This document shows, one piece after another, positions 51,580 to 60,425 of a stretch of 64,000 nt of DNA. Each line of letters starts with the position of its first letter. The first letter of the stretch is position 1. The stretch spans positions 51,097-115,096 of the forward strand of contig JBMOOQ010000001.1 in NCBI GenBank assembly GCA_049324435.1, in the 5' to 3' direction. The notes beneath the pieces were generated by a model, which did no database searches, was not told the DNA's origin, and saw only the letters and a list, made by a program, of their open reading frames with translations. The position numbers were made by a program, and so were the translations under genes. The DNA comes from Pseudorhodoplanes sp049324435 (GTDB lineage: Bacteria; Pseudomonadota; Alphaproteobacteria; Rhizobiales; Xanthobacteraceae).

Positions 51580-51714
51580 ACTTATGCAAGGCTGTTGACG
51601 TGCGTAACCGTCAACAGGGCCGATCCCGAGCACCTGGCAGAACGCCGACGCAAACAAAAATTCCCGCCTCGGACGGCGAGCATTCCCTTGACAAAAGAAC
51701 GTGGTACCCGCGGT

Positions 51715-52674
51715 TCAGAACCGCAGCGCGGGTTTCACGCCGGGCTCCGGAATGGCGGGCTTGCGCTTCGCACTCGCGTCGGACGTCGCTGGACGCGAAA
51801 CAGCAGGGGCAGCCTCCGGCGCACGCTCGACCGAAGCCGAGACCGACGCGCTGGCGGCGGCATTGGTGCTTGCGGTCGTGGCCGGCGCAGAATTCGATGC
51901 CGGAGCGGCCGGAGCCGCATCGGCGGCAGGCTTCGAAGCGGGAGCCGCCGCTGGCGCTGCAGGAGCCGGCGCCGCTGCCGGTGCGGCAGCGCGGGGCCGC
52001 GGAGCCGGTGCGCCGTCGTCAGCCGTTTGCGGCACCCCGCGCGAACGGATGACCGACTGGATCCGCGCGAGCACAAGGGCATGCAATTTGGCGGATTTGT
52101 CGATATCGATATGACCGTAACCCTGCCCGCTCACGTCCACGTTGTTAAGCGTGCCGCGAAAGCCTGCGCCCCTGCGCATATAGGCATAATCACGCTGCGT
52201 CAGATTATAGACCTGGCTGACATTGGACGAGGCTGCGAACGAGCCCGTGCCGTCGAACGGAACAACCAGCGCAACCGGAACACCCTTCTTGCCGAGATAT
52301 TCGGCCATGAACATCACAGCATCGGCACCCAGCGAATGCCCGACAAGCACGATCGGACCATGCTGCCGCGCTTTGTATTTCGCGGCAATGCCGTCGGCGA
52401 GGCTTTGCCACTCGGAATGGTTATGGACGCTCGCGCTGATGCCGCGCGCCTGAATCTTCGACGCCAGATCGTCCATCCCGAGCGAGAAAATGTTGAGCAA
52501 GCCACGCAGCAGGTAGACATGGCCGTTCGCCTGCGATGCCGGCGCCATGCGCTTCTGGGCCGGCCGTGCGGTGCGTTCGGTCGATGCGGTGGTCTGGGCC
52601 AGCGCGGGAGCTGCCTGCATCACGGCCAAAGTCAGAACCGGCAGCAGCAACCAGCTTCGTTTGATCGCGATCAT
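51715..52674 (-). CDS. secreted alpha/beta-hydrolase with Ala/Pro-rich tail
   Basis: This 319-residue protein has a signal peptide (cleavage likely after ALA, residue 26), a hydrolase domain with elbow GHSLGADAV (about residues 113-121), a probable acid in VPFDGTGSF and His in GYGHIDID, and then a low-complexity tail of about 100 residues rich in Ala and Pro (about 205-305). The tail looks like a flexible periplasmic linker or wall anchor. The ATG at 52674 was chosen as the signal-peptide start. Confidence 0.72.
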   Translation of the reverse strand: MIAIKRSWLLLPVLTLAVMQAAPALAQTTASTERTARPAQKRMAPASQANGHVYLLRGLLNIFSLGMDDLASKIQARGISASVHNHSEWQSLADGIAAKYKARQHGPIVLVGHSLGADAVMFMAEYLGKKGVPVALVVPFDGTGSFAASSNVSQVYNLTQRDYAYMRRGAGFRGTLNNVDVSGQGYGHIDIDKSAKLHALVLARIQSVIRSRGVPQTADDGAPAPRPRAAAPAAAPAPAAPAAAPASKPAADAAPAAPASNSAPATTASTNAAASASVSASVERAPEAAPAVSRPATSDASAKRKPAIPEPGVKPALRF

Positions 52675-52832
52675 CGACCCGATTCCCCGTGTCTTCCTAC
52701 CGCCCGGGTGCCCGCCCCCCGGACTGCCCGCCAAGCACATCCGGTTTACAATGGCTCGCCGCCAAAACGCCACACGGCTCAAACCGATCTAATGTGAACA
52801 TTAACGTGTGTTGCCGCCTTGCCACGGTCGAT

Positions 52833-53417
52833 CTAGTAGACGCCGGGAATCAGCCTCGCGGTCCGCTTCATGTAGGCGCGATACTCCTCGCCAAAGCTAT
52901 CGAGCATCATCTGCTCTTCCCGGCCGACCCTGAACAGGAACAGCGTCCCGAACCCGACCAGCCCGGCCGGTCCGGCGATCCAGTTTGGCAGCAGCAGCGC
53001 CTGAGCCAGAGCCCACATGAAGAACGCCGTGTACATGGGATGGCGGACATAGCGATAGAGGCCGTCCGTCACCAAGGCATGCTGTTCGCGCACCTCGAGC
53101 GAATCGGACCAGTTGCGCCCGAGTTCGCGGTGAACCCGGTAAAACAGCCACAGGGCCGCCAGGAAGATGGCCGCACCAAGCCACGCCAGCAGCGGCTGAA
53201 ACGTATAGTCGGCAAAGCGCGGCCGCCCGGAGATCACATAGAAGAAGGGAATAATCCCCAAGCCGGTAAACGAGCAGGTCAGGAGGATTTTCTCCAGCGT
53301 GCTGCGCTGATCCAACCGGGTTTTGGTCTTCCACGACCGGCGCTGATGCGGCCAGCGGATGACGAACCAGGACACGGCACCGATCACGAGGATCGCCTTT
53401 GCGATGGCAGGCGTCAT
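52833..53417 (-). CDS. isoprenylcysteine carboxyl methyltransferase-like membrane protein
   Basis: This 194-residue membrane protein has about five helices and the ICMT/PEMT-like C-terminal motif LVTDGLYRYVRHPMYTAFFMW (about residues 115-135) followed by RVGREEQMMLDSFGEEYRAYM (about 160-180), as in bacterial methyltransferases of this fold. It likely uses S-adenosylmethionine on a lipid or prenyl substrate. Its start overlaps the stop of the upstream hydrolase-like gene by 4 bp. Confidence 0.82.
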   Translation of the reverse strand: MTPAIAKAILVIGAVSWFVIRWPHQRRSWKTKTRLDQRSTLEKILLTCSFTGLGIIPFFYVISGRPRFADYTFQPLLAWLGAAIFLAALWLFYRVHRELGRNWSDSLEVREQHALVTDGLYRYVRHPMYTAFFMWALAQALLLPNWIAGPAGLVGFGTLFLFRVGREEQMMLDSFGEEYRAYMKRTARLIPGVY

Positions 53418-54628
53418 GTTGTCTTCTCCGCTGCAAATGGATCGATCAGGCTGCCGTCAGCGGCGAAGCGCGCAACGACTTTCTCCGGCTTCAACACGCG
53501 CGTTTCGAGGCGCAGCGGCCCGCAACAGATCATGTAATAGTCGTAAAAATACCGCTTCTCGTTGCCCATCACCAGCTGGCGATGCAGGCGGAAGAAGTTA
53601 GCCTTGAACCTGCGGTAGGTCGAAGCCTCCAGCATGTCGCGGATATGCACGCGCCGGATGAAGGGACGGCCGGTATCCGGCAGGTTCAGCACCTTGAGTG
53701 TGTCCACGTTGTAGAAGCTGATCGGGTCGGCCATGGTCTGGTAATCGATCCAGAAGACCGCCGGATGCGCCGATACCCGCGCCGTCGCCTCGCGCAACCA
53801 TCCGCCTTTCGGATGAAAGGCGATCTTGAGCAGCGACGAGCCGGTCGACAGCAGCGAAAGCCGTTCGCCGTTCTTGCCGAAATCCGGGACCAGCTGCAGC
53901 GCCCGGTCCACCACCGCAACCTTGAGCGCACAGCCGAGGCTATGAGCGGCAAAGACCACCTCATCATGACCGCCACTGCGCAGGGTCTCTGCCAGTTCCT
54001 GCGCAAAGCCCTCAAGCCGCCGATCGAACCCCGCGCGCGAGCGATGGACGAGTTCGTGCCCGAAAATCCAGTCGTCCATCATGTAATCGAGCAGCAGGAA
54101 GCGACCGGGCCAAACCATCAAGAGTGCGAAAATCGCTATCGCAGCAAGCGGAACCGATAGCCACGGCAGCGGCACACCTAGCCCGGGCAGGAAAGAGGCC
54201 GCATAGACGGCGACCGCAACGAAACTCAGCAGCAGAAATACCGGATATGCGAAAAACAGACCGTAGCGCCAGTTCACCCTGAAATACCGGAACGCGGTAC
54301 CGGTCAGAATGAAGTCACCGAAGGCCACCACCGCCCGCAGCAGCCGCTTCCAGGCCGGACGGTTGAAATCCTCGAGAACCACATCGTGCCACAACAGCGA
54401 GCGATACGCGGCCTCGGTGGTCCAGTTGGGCGCGCTCGCGACGATCCGCCACGTCCCGATCATGCGCTCCGGGGCCAATTCCAGCGGTCCGACCTCGGTT
54501 TTGACCGACCAGACCTGCGCGGACCGGCCAAGCTCGCGAATATAGCGCTCGCGCTGCCGTGCCGGGGGGATCGGCTCATAGCCCCCGAGAAAGAAAATAC
54601 AGCGCTTTTTGACAAGGGGGTCGCTCAT
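53414..54628 (-). CDS. membrane protein with lipase-like domain
   Basis: This 404-residue protein has two membrane helices in its middle (about residues 125-148 and 155-180), a hydrolase-like elbow AAHSLGCALKV (about 247-257), and cytoplasmic N- and C-terminal parts without clear motifs. The pattern suggests a membrane-bound alpha/beta hydrolase of unknown substrate. It overlaps the ICMT-like gene by 4 bp and should be co-transcribed with it. The ATG at 54628 was chosen because the frame upstream is not protein-like. Confidence 0.65.
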   Translation of the reverse strand: MSDPLVKKRCIFFLGGYEPIPPARQRERYIRELGRSAQVWSVKTEVGPLELAPERMIGTWRIVASAPNWTTEAAYRSLLWHDVVLEDFNRPAWKRLLRAVVAFGDFILTGTAFRYFRVNWRYGLFFAYPVFLLLSFVAVAVYAASFLPGLGVPLPWLSVPLAAIAIFALLMVWPGRFLLLDYMMDDWIFGHELVHRSRAGFDRRLEGFAQELAETLRSGGHDEVVFAAHSLGCALKVAVVDRALQLVPDFGKNGERLSLLSTGSSLLKIAFHPKGGWLREATARVSAHPAVFWIDYQTMADPISFYNVDTLKVLNLPDTGRPFIRRVHIRDMLEASTYRRFKANFFRLHRQLVMGNEKRYFYDYYMICCGPLRLETRVLKPEKVVARFAADGSLIDPFAAEKTT

Positions 54629-54709
54629 CGTCCACCGAGGCCGGGTTCGGGGGTGGTGGTTAGGGAATTGCCTCCCTCTGCACAAGGGAGAAACCGGCCG
54701 CCCCCGCCG

Positions 54710-54738
54710 TTGAACTTGCCGCCCGGCTTCGCTATAGG
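54710..54738 (+). promoter_or_regulatory. candidate sigma-70-type promoter of acpXL cluster
   Basis: TTGAAC (54710-54715) and TATAGG (54733-54738) are spaced by 17 bases, a good match to the housekeeping -35/-10 pattern. It lies 81 bases before the acpXL start and would drive the cluster. This is by eye; transcription was not tested. Confidence 0.45.
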
Positions 54739-54819
54739 GCTTCGAAACCCCGAAAGCGGCAGACTTTAGCCGTCCCTCCACTGGGCGTCCGCCGCCTGCC
54801 CGTGATCCTGAGAGCACCG

Positions 54820-55104
54820 ATGTCCACCACTTTTGACAAAGTCGCCGATATCATTGCCGAGACCTGCGATATTCCCCGCGACAAGATCACGCCGGACAGC
54901 CACGCGATCGACGATCTGAAGATCGACAGCCTGGATTTCCTGGATATCGCCTTCGCGATCGATAAGGCGTTCGGGATCAAGCTGCCGCTGGAACAATGGA
55001 CCCAGCAGATCAACGACGGTCAGGCGACCACCGAACAGTATTTCGTGTTGAAAAATCTCTGCGCGCGCATCGACGAACTGATCGCGGCCAAGAGCGCTGC
55101 CTGA
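54820..55104 (+). CDS. acpXL: acyl carrier protein AcpXL
   Basis: This 94-residue carrier has the phosphopantetheine site DSLDF (Ser37) and the AcpXL-type sequence FDKVADIIAETCDIPRD and GIKLPLEQWTQQINDG. AcpXL carries the very-long-chain (C28-type) hydroxy fatty acid attached to lipid A in rhizobia. The following genes (fabZXL, fabF2XL, fabF1XL, adhXL, lpxXL) are in the known order. Confidence 0.95.
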   Translation: MSTTFDKVADIIAETCDIPRDKITPDSHAIDDLKIDSLDFLDIAFAIDKAFGIKLPLEQWTQQINDGQATTEQYFVLKNLCARIDELIAAKSAA

Positions 55105-55167
55105 GCCGGGTCCGGATGTCGTTGCCGGGTCGTTCCCTGAAGCCGGTCCTAGCGCGGGCGAGCGCCC

Positions 55168-55653
55168 ATGCGGCTTGAATATTTCCAGATGCTCGACCGC
55201 TTCGTCGAGGTGAAGGCCGATGAGCGCTGGATCCGGACGGAGAGCAAGGTGCCGATGGAAAGTCCCGTCTTCGAGGGGCATTTCCCGGGCTACCCGCTGA
55301 TGCCCGGCGTGCTGCTGATCGAGAATATGGCGCAAACCTGTGGATGGCTGGTGAGCGCGATCACGGGTTTCACCGGCCTGCCGGTTCTCGCCGGCGTCAA
55401 GGAAGCCAAGGTGCGGGGCGCCGTATTTCCCGGGATGGAGATTTCGACCGAAGGCAAGATCGTCCATGACGGGTCGGGTTTTGCGATCGCCGACGGCAAG
55501 ATCACGTCGGGCGATACCGCCATCGCCGATGCGCGCCTGACCTACCGGCTGATCCCCTATCCAAGCCCCGAATTCCAGAACACCATGGTGACTTGGGCCA
55601 AGCAGCTCGACTTCCCGCTGGAGAAGTTCCGCAAGACCGGCGATCAGGGCTAA
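55168..55653 (+). CDS. fabZXL: 3-hydroxyacyl-ACP dehydratase FabZ-like (FabZXL)
   Basis: This 161-residue hotdog-fold protein has catalytic His38 in EGHFPGYPLMPGVLL and Glu52 in IENMAQ, as in FabZ. It would dehydrate 3-hydroxyacyl-AcpXL during elongation of the very-long-chain fatty acid. It lies between acpXL and fabF2XL on the same strand. Confidence 0.88.
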   Translation: MRLEYFQMLDRFVEVKADERWIRTESKVPMESPVFEGHFPGYPLMPGVLLIENMAQTCGWLVSAITGFTGLPVLAGVKEAKVRGAVFPGMEISTEGKIVHDGSGFAIADGKITSGDTAIADARLTYRLIPYPSPEFQNTMVTWAKQLDFPLEKFRKTGDQG

Positions 55654-55662
55654 GGTGAAGTC

Positions 55663-56853
55663 GTGAGCGACCGTCAGGACGTCTGGATCACCGGGACCGG
55701 CCTCGTCTCCGCGCTGGGCGAGGGCCTCGATCAGCATTGGGACAAGCTGATGGCCGGCGGGCAGCCGCCATACGATGACAAGACGTTTGCGCCCTACATC
55801 ACCTTCCCCATCCAGCCGATCAATTTCGATACGCAGATCCCGAAAAAGGGCGACCAGCGTCAGATGGAAGCCTGGCAGCGCATCGGCGTCTACGCCGCGG
55901 GCCTGGCGCTGACCGACGCCGGCATCGCCAAAAATGCCGAGATTCTCGACAAGACCGACATGATCGTCGCCGCTGGCGGCGGCGAGCGCGATATTGCGGT
56001 CGATACCGCGATCCTGACCGACGTGCGGAACGTCGAGAATCGAGACGCTTTCGTCAATGAACGGCTGATGAGCGACCTGCGCCCCACCCTGTTCCTGGCG
56101 CAACTTCCGAACCTCCTCGCCGGCAATATATCGCTTGTCCATGGCGTGGTCGGCTCCTCTCGGACCTTCATGGGCGAGGAAGCCTCAGGCGCCGACGCGC
56201 TGCGCGTCGCGCATGCGCGCATCGCCGCCGGGCAGAGCGACATCACGCTGGTCGGCGGCGCCTATAACGGCACCCGCTGGGACCTGGTGCTGCTCTTCAG
56301 CCTCGGCACGCCGCTGCTGGAGGCGCCGTTCCGCCCGGTTTGGGACCGCGGTCCGAAAGGTGCGCTGGCACTGGCAGCAATGGGGGCGTTTGTCGTCTTG
56401 GAGAGCCGCGCCCATGCGGAGAAACGCGGCGCCAGGCCCGTCGCCCGGCTGACGAGCGTCCAGTCCAATCGCAATCCGCGTCAGCCTGGGGATACCACTG
56501 CAACCTTGCTCGATGAGTGGAAGACAATCGAGCCTCTGGTCGACCGGAACGGCGCCGTTGTGATTTCGGGTGCGTCCGGCGCCGAGCCCGCCACCGCGGA
56601 AGAACGCCGCGCGCTCGATCAAGTCGGCCTCCCGGTCCGCGCCACCACCACATATATTGGCAATGGAATGGAAGCGCAGTTTCTCGCCAATATCGCCATT
56701 GGCTGTCAGGCGGTGCGAAAAGGAACACTGTTCCCGGGGTCTGGTACGGGCGATACCGGCGAGGCGCCGGCATCCGGCATCCGCCAGGCGGTCGTGACCA
56801 ATGTCGGGCACTGGCGGGGGGAAGGTTTGGCGCTGATCGAGCGCATCGATTAG
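55663..56853 (+). CDS. fabF2XL: beta-ketoacyl-ACP synthase-like protein lacking the catalytic triad (FabF2XL)
   Basis: This 396-residue (GTG start) thiolase-fold protein matches the FabF2XL gene position. Aligned with the neighbour at 56955, ACASGATAI (catalytic Cys) corresponds to EEASGADAL here, so Cys is replaced by Glu173. The NAHGTST segment is ISGASGAEP and the KSMxGH segment is GNGMEAQF, so both His are also lost. It cannot make the acyl-Cys intermediate and is probably the partner of FabF1XL, like the chain-length factor of type II polyketide synthases. GC and codon use look normal. Confidence 0.88.
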   Translation: MSDRQDVWITGTGLVSALGEGLDQHWDKLMAGGQPPYDDKTFAPYITFPIQPINFDTQIPKKGDQRQMEAWQRIGVYAAGLALTDAGIAKNAEILDKTDMIVAAGGGERDIAVDTAILTDVRNVENRDAFVNERLMSDLRPTLFLAQLPNLLAGNISLVHGVVGSSRTFMGEEASGADALRVAHARIAAGQSDITLVGGAYNGTRWDLVLLFSLGTPLLEAPFRPVWDRGPKGALALAAMGAFVVLESRAHAEKRGARPVARLTSVQSNRNPRQPGDTTATLLDEWKTIEPLVDRNGAVVISGASGAEPATAEERRALDQVGLPVRATTTYIGNGMEAQFLANIAIGCQAVRKGTLFPGSGTGDTGEAPASGIRQAVVTNVGHWRGEGLALIERID

Positions 56854-56907
56854 AGCGCGATCGCGTTCCGAGGCTCGTCCCGTGTGGACCGAGCGTTGCA
56901 CGGACCG

Positions 56908-56929
56908 GCTTCCCGCTTACGCGGGAAGC
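56908..56929. repeat. REP-like hairpin between fabF2XL and fabF1XL
   Basis: GCTTCCCGC (56908-56916) pairs with GCGGGAAGC (56921-56929) around TTAC. It resembles the hairpins at 28482 and 35327 in the TTCCCGC/GCGGGAA core. It lies 55 bases after the fabF2XL stop and 25 before fabF1XL. Confidence 0.55.
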
Positions 56930-56954
56930 GGCGGAGAGGCTCCAGGAGGGATGC

Positions 56955-58238
56955 ATGGCAAAGCAAGGTTTGCGCGACAAGAAGGGGCGCCCTGTCGTCG
57001 TCATCACCGGCATGGGCATCGTCTCCCCGCTCGGATCTGGCAAGGAGGACAACTGGAAGCGGCTGACCGCAGGTGAGTCCGGTATCCGCTCGATCACGCG
57101 CTTTCCGACAGAAGGCTTGCGCACCACCATCTCCGGCGCAGTCGATCACGTCTACGAAGAGGGTATGGTTTCGTCCGAGCTGTCTGAAAAGCTCGCGCGG
57201 CTTGCCGGCAACGAGGCGATCGAGCAATCCGGCATCACCAAGGGCGATTTTCCCGGTCCCTTCTTTCTCGCTTTCCCGCCGATCGAAATCGAATGGCCGC
57301 AACGCTATGCGCTGGCAAATGCATCAGGCGCCAATGAGAAGATCGAGTATGCCGACCTCGTGCGCGTGGCGACGAAACCCGAATTCCGGCCCTTCTACGA
57401 GGAATCGAAATACGGCGTCGTGCCGGAACGCCTTGCCGAGCATTTCGGCACCAAAGGCTCGCCGATCTCTCTGACAACGGCCTGCGCATCGGGAGCGACT
57501 GCAATCCAGCTCGGCGTCGAGGCGATCCAGCGCGGCGAGTGCGATGCGGCGCTCGCGATCGGCGCGGACGGCTCGATCACGGCGGAATCGGTCGTGCGGT
57601 TTTCGCTCCTGTCTGCGCTCTCCACCAACAATGCGTCGCCGTCCGCAGCCTCACGCCCATTCTCGAAGAACCGCGACGGCTTTGTCCTCGCCGAAGGCGC
57701 CGGCGCTGTGGTGCTGGAAAGCTACGATCATGCGGTCGCGCGCGGCGCCAAGATCCTCGCCGTGGTCGAGGGTTGCGGCGAGAAAGCCGACAACTTCCAC
57801 CGCACCCGCTCGAGCCCGGATGGCAAGCCGGTGATCTCCTGCATGCGCAATGCGCTGGCCGATGCCGGCGTCACTCCCGCCGATGTCGACTATATCAACG
57901 CGCACGGCACCTCGACGCCGGAAAATGACAAGATGGAATATCTCGGCGTCTCGACCGTGTTCGGCGAGCGCCTGAAGGACATTCCGATCTCCTCCAACAA
58001 GTCGATGATCGGTCACACTCTGACCGCGGCCGGTGCAATCGAGGCGGTGGTGTCGGCGCTGACCATCATTAACCAGCGGATTCCGCCGACGATCAATTAT
58101 CAGGTGCCCGATCCTGCGATCCCGCTCGACGTGGTGCCGAATGTCGCGCGCGACGCCAGGGTGCGCCGCGTGATCTCCAATTCGTTCGGCTTCGGCGGGC
58201 AGAATACCTGCCTCGTGATCACCGGAGAGCCGGGCTGA
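56955..58238 (+). CDS. fabF1XL: beta-ketoacyl-ACP synthase II-like (FabF1XL)
   Basis: This 427-residue ketosynthase has the full triad: Cys177 in TTACASG, His in INAHGTSTP and His in NKSMIGHTLTAAG. It extends the acyl chain on AcpXL by condensation with malonyl-ACP. The ATG at 56955 is preceded by AGGAGGG. Its degenerate partner FabF2XL is immediately upstream. Confidence 0.93.
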   Translation: MAKQGLRDKKGRPVVVITGMGIVSPLGSGKEDNWKRLTAGESGIRSITRFPTEGLRTTISGAVDHVYEEGMVSSELSEKLARLAGNEAIEQSGITKGDFPGPFFLAFPPIEIEWPQRYALANASGANEKIEYADLVRVATKPEFRPFYEESKYGVVPERLAEHFGTKGSPISLTTACASGATAIQLGVEAIQRGECDAALAIGADGSITAESVVRFSLLSALSTNNASPSAASRPFSKNRDGFVLAEGAGAVVLESYDHAVARGAKILAVVEGCGEKADNFHRTRSSPDGKPVISCMRNALADAGVTPADVDYINAHGTSTPENDKMEYLGVSTVFGERLKDIPISSNKSMIGHTLTAAGAIEAVVSALTIINQRIPPTINYQVPDPAIPLDVVPNVARDARVRRVISNSFGFGGQNTCLVITGEPG

Positions 58239-58261
58239 TATTGGCTGTCGCGATCTTCAAT

Positions 58262-58311
58262 CCACCTCATCCTGAAGAGCCCGCGTAGCGGGCGTCTCGA
58301 CGGATGAGTGG
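58262..58311. repeat. dispersed palindromic repeat between fabF1XL and adhXL
   Basis: The outer arms CCACCTCATCC and GGATGAGTGG enclose a perfect inner stem GCCCGC-GTA-GCGGGC. The pattern CTCATCCTGA...GTCTCGACGGATGAG is a well-known kind of intergenic repeat in Bradyrhizobium-type genomes. It occupies part of the 170 bases between the two genes. Confidence 0.65.
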
Positions 58312-58408
58312 CCTTTCTCCGTCTATAATCAGCATAGGGTTGACGCCCCCCGCGCGCGGGCGATAGGCAAAGCGTTGACCTCCCCTCAATCCTTGGAGAC
58401 CAGCGCCG

Positions 58409-59431
58409 ATGCGTGCGCTCGCCCTGATCGCTGACCGCAAGCTCGACCTTGTCGATCTGCCTGCCCCACCCCCACCGGGTCCGGGCGAGGTGCAGATCCG
58501 CGTCAAGGCGGTCGGCCTCAACCACCTCGACCTGTGGGGCTATCGCGGCATGGCCTTCGCCAAGCGCTCTTTCCCGGTGGTGGTCGGCGTCGAGGCCGCC
58601 GGTGAAGTGGTATCGACCGGGGACGGCGTAACCAAGTTCAAGGCCGGCGATCCGGTGGTGATGTACGGCGCGCTGACCTGCGGCACCTGCAAGGCCTGCC
58701 GCGAGGGCCGCGATAATCTCTGCGAGAATGTCGGCGGCGTGATGGGCTTCCATGTCGACGGCTTCGCGCGGGAATTGCTCAACATGCCGGAACGTCTCGT
58801 CATCCCGGTGCCCAACGGCGTGTCGATGCGCGATGCCGCCTGCGCACCGGTCGCGTTCTCGACGGTGCAGCACATGCTGTTCGACAATGCCAAGCTGCAG
58901 CCGGGCGAAACCGTCCTCGTGCATGCTGCCGGGTCCGGCATCGGTTCGACCGCGATCCTGATGGCGAAGGCGATCGGCTGCACCGTGATCACCACGGCCG
59001 GCGACGACGCCAAGCTCGAAAAGGCCAAGGCGCTCGGTGCCGATCACGTCATCAACTATCGCAAGGACCGGTTCGAGACCATCACGCGCAAGCTCACCAA
59101 CAAGAAGGGCGTGGACGTGGTGTTCGAGCATGTCGGCGGTGAAGGATTCAACGGCTCGCTGCTGGTGCTCAAACGCGGCGGACGCCTCGTCACCTGTGGC
59201 TCGACCGCAGGCCCGACCGTGCAGATGAATTTGATGCAGCTGTTCCAGCAGCAATACAAGATTTTCGGCTCGTTCGGTGCGACCATGATGAACATCCGCG
59301 AAAGTCTCGACAAGATGGCCGGCGGCATGCATCCGGTCATCGACATGGAAGTGCCGCTGGAACAGTTCGAGAAGGGGCTCGAACGTCTCGAGACCCGGCA
59401 GGTGTTCGGCAAGGTGATCGTCACGCTGTGA
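58409..59431 (+). CDS. zinc-binding dehydrogenase (AdhXL type) of the VLCFA cluster
   Basis: This 340-residue medium-chain dehydrogenase has the structural-zinc Cys set in LTCGTCKACREGRDNLCEN (about residues 90-108), Rossmann segment VHAAGSGIGSTAILMAKAIGC (about 171-191) and a quinone-reductase-like N-terminal half. Its place between fabF1XL and lpxXL matches the adh2XL gene of rhizobial clusters; a role as enoyl reductase or related step in VLCFA synthesis is inferred. The gap to fabF1XL holds a repeat. Confidence 0.88.
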   Translation: MRALALIADRKLDLVDLPAPPPPGPGEVQIRVKAVGLNHLDLWGYRGMAFAKRSFPVVVGVEAAGEVVSTGDGVTKFKAGDPVVMYGALTCGTCKACREGRDNLCENVGGVMGFHVDGFARELLNMPERLVIPVPNGVSMRDAACAPVAFSTVQHMLFDNAKLQPGETVLVHAAGSGIGSTAILMAKAIGCTVITTAGDDAKLEKAKALGADHVINYRKDRFETITRKLTNKKGVDVVFEHVGGEGFNGSLLVLKRGGRLVTCGSTAGPTVQMNLMQLFQQQYKIFGSFGATMMNIRESLDKMAGGMHPVIDMEVPLEQFEKGLERLETRQVFGKVIVTL

Positions 59432-59462
59432 TGAGTGGCGCAGCCTCCGGCCGGTCAAGATA

Positions 59463-60365
59463 ATGCGGATCCGCATTCCAAACGCACTGCGCGATGCCAT
59501 CGTCGGCAATGCCGCGGTCGGTCTGATTAAGGTGGTGCGCTGGACCGACCCGCATCGTATGTCGGACTTCGCGGCAAAAGTGATGCGCAAAGTCGGGCCG
59601 ATGCTGCGCGAGCACAGGATCGGCCGCGCCAACCTGAAGATGGCCTTCCCGGAAAAGTCCGACGCCGAGATCGAGGAGATCCTGCTCGGGGTCTGGGACA
59701 ATCTCGGACGCCTCGGTATCGAGTTTGCGCATCTCGACCGCATCTGGGACCACGACCCCGACAATCGCGGCGCGAGCCATATCGATTTCGATCCGGCCTC
59801 TGAGGAGCGCTTCATTCAGCTTCGGGACGATGGCAAGCCGGCGCTGGTCTTTGCCGCCCATCTCGCCAACTGGGAGATGCCCGCCCTGCCCGGCCCGGCC
59901 CATAACTTGCCGAGTGCTGCGGTCTATCGCGCACCGAATATCGGCAAGGTCGCCGACATGGTGATGGCGACGCGCGGCGTGAATATGGGCCGGCTGATCA
60001 AGACCGGAATGGACGGCGCTCTCAAGGCCGGCGAAGCCCTGCGGGAGGGTCTGCATGTCGGCATGCTGGTCGATCAGTATTACGTACGCGGCGTGCCGGT
60101 GACGTTTTTCGGCCGTGAGACCAACGCCAATCCACTGATCGCGCGGCTTGCGCGGCAGGTGGAATGCCCGATCCATGGCGTGCGCGTGGTGCGCAAGCCG
60201 AACCACCGGTTCTTTATTGAACTGACGCCCGAAGTGACGCCGGCGCGCGACGCCGAGGGCAGGATCGACGTTCAAGGCACGATGCAAAAGATCACGACCA
60301 TCGTCGAAGGCTGGATCCGGGAACACCCCGAGCAATGGCTCTGGCTGCATCGCCGGTGGCGGTGA
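59463..60365 (+). CDS. lpxXL: lipid A very-long-chain acyltransferase LpxXL
   Basis: This 300-residue acyltransferase of the LpxL/HtrB family has the HxxxxE motif (His133, Glu138, in AAHLANWEM). It transfers the very-long-chain acyl group from AcpXL to lipid A. It is the last gene of the cluster, 31 bases after the dehydrogenase gene. There is a short N-terminal segment instead of a clear membrane helix. Confidence 0.9.
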   Translation: MRIRIPNALRDAIVGNAAVGLIKVVRWTDPHRMSDFAAKVMRKVGPMLREHRIGRANLKMAFPEKSDAEIEEILLGVWDNLGRLGIEFAHLDRIWDHDPDNRGASHIDFDPASEERFIQLRDDGKPALVFAAHLANWEMPALPGPAHNLPSAAVYRAPNIGKVADMVMATRGVNMGRLIKTGMDGALKAGEALREGLHVGMLVDQYYVRGVPVTFFGRETNANPLIARLARQVECPIHGVRVVRKPNHRFFIELTPEVTPARDAEGRIDVQGTMQKITTIVEGWIREHPEQWLWLHRRWR

Positions 60366-60403
60366 TCGCGCTTTTTTCACGCGCCCCCGGAAGCAAAACC
60401 GGC

Positions 60404-60424
60404 CTGCAGTCTTGCTGACTGCAG
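60404..60424. terminator. hairpin between convergent lpxXL and potF-like genes
   Basis: CTGCAGTC (60404-60411) pairs with GACTGCAG (60417-60424) around TTGCT. It sits in the 60-bp gap between the convergent stops. A T6 run (60372-60377) lies to its left and could serve as a U tract only for the plus strand if it followed the stem, which it does not; so this is a weak or structural terminator. Confidence 0.45.
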
Positions 60425-60425
60425 C

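Noticed and set aside
52769..52810. AATGTGAACATT and CACACG/CGTGTG inverted repeats near 52.8 kb
   Set aside because: The repeats are short and asymmetrically placed between two minus-strand genes. I could not link them to a regulator, so no site is called.
58100..59815. A 571-codon open frame opposite fabF1XL end, adhXL and lpxXL start
   Set aside because: It crosses three sense genes with known motifs, so it is a shadow frame.
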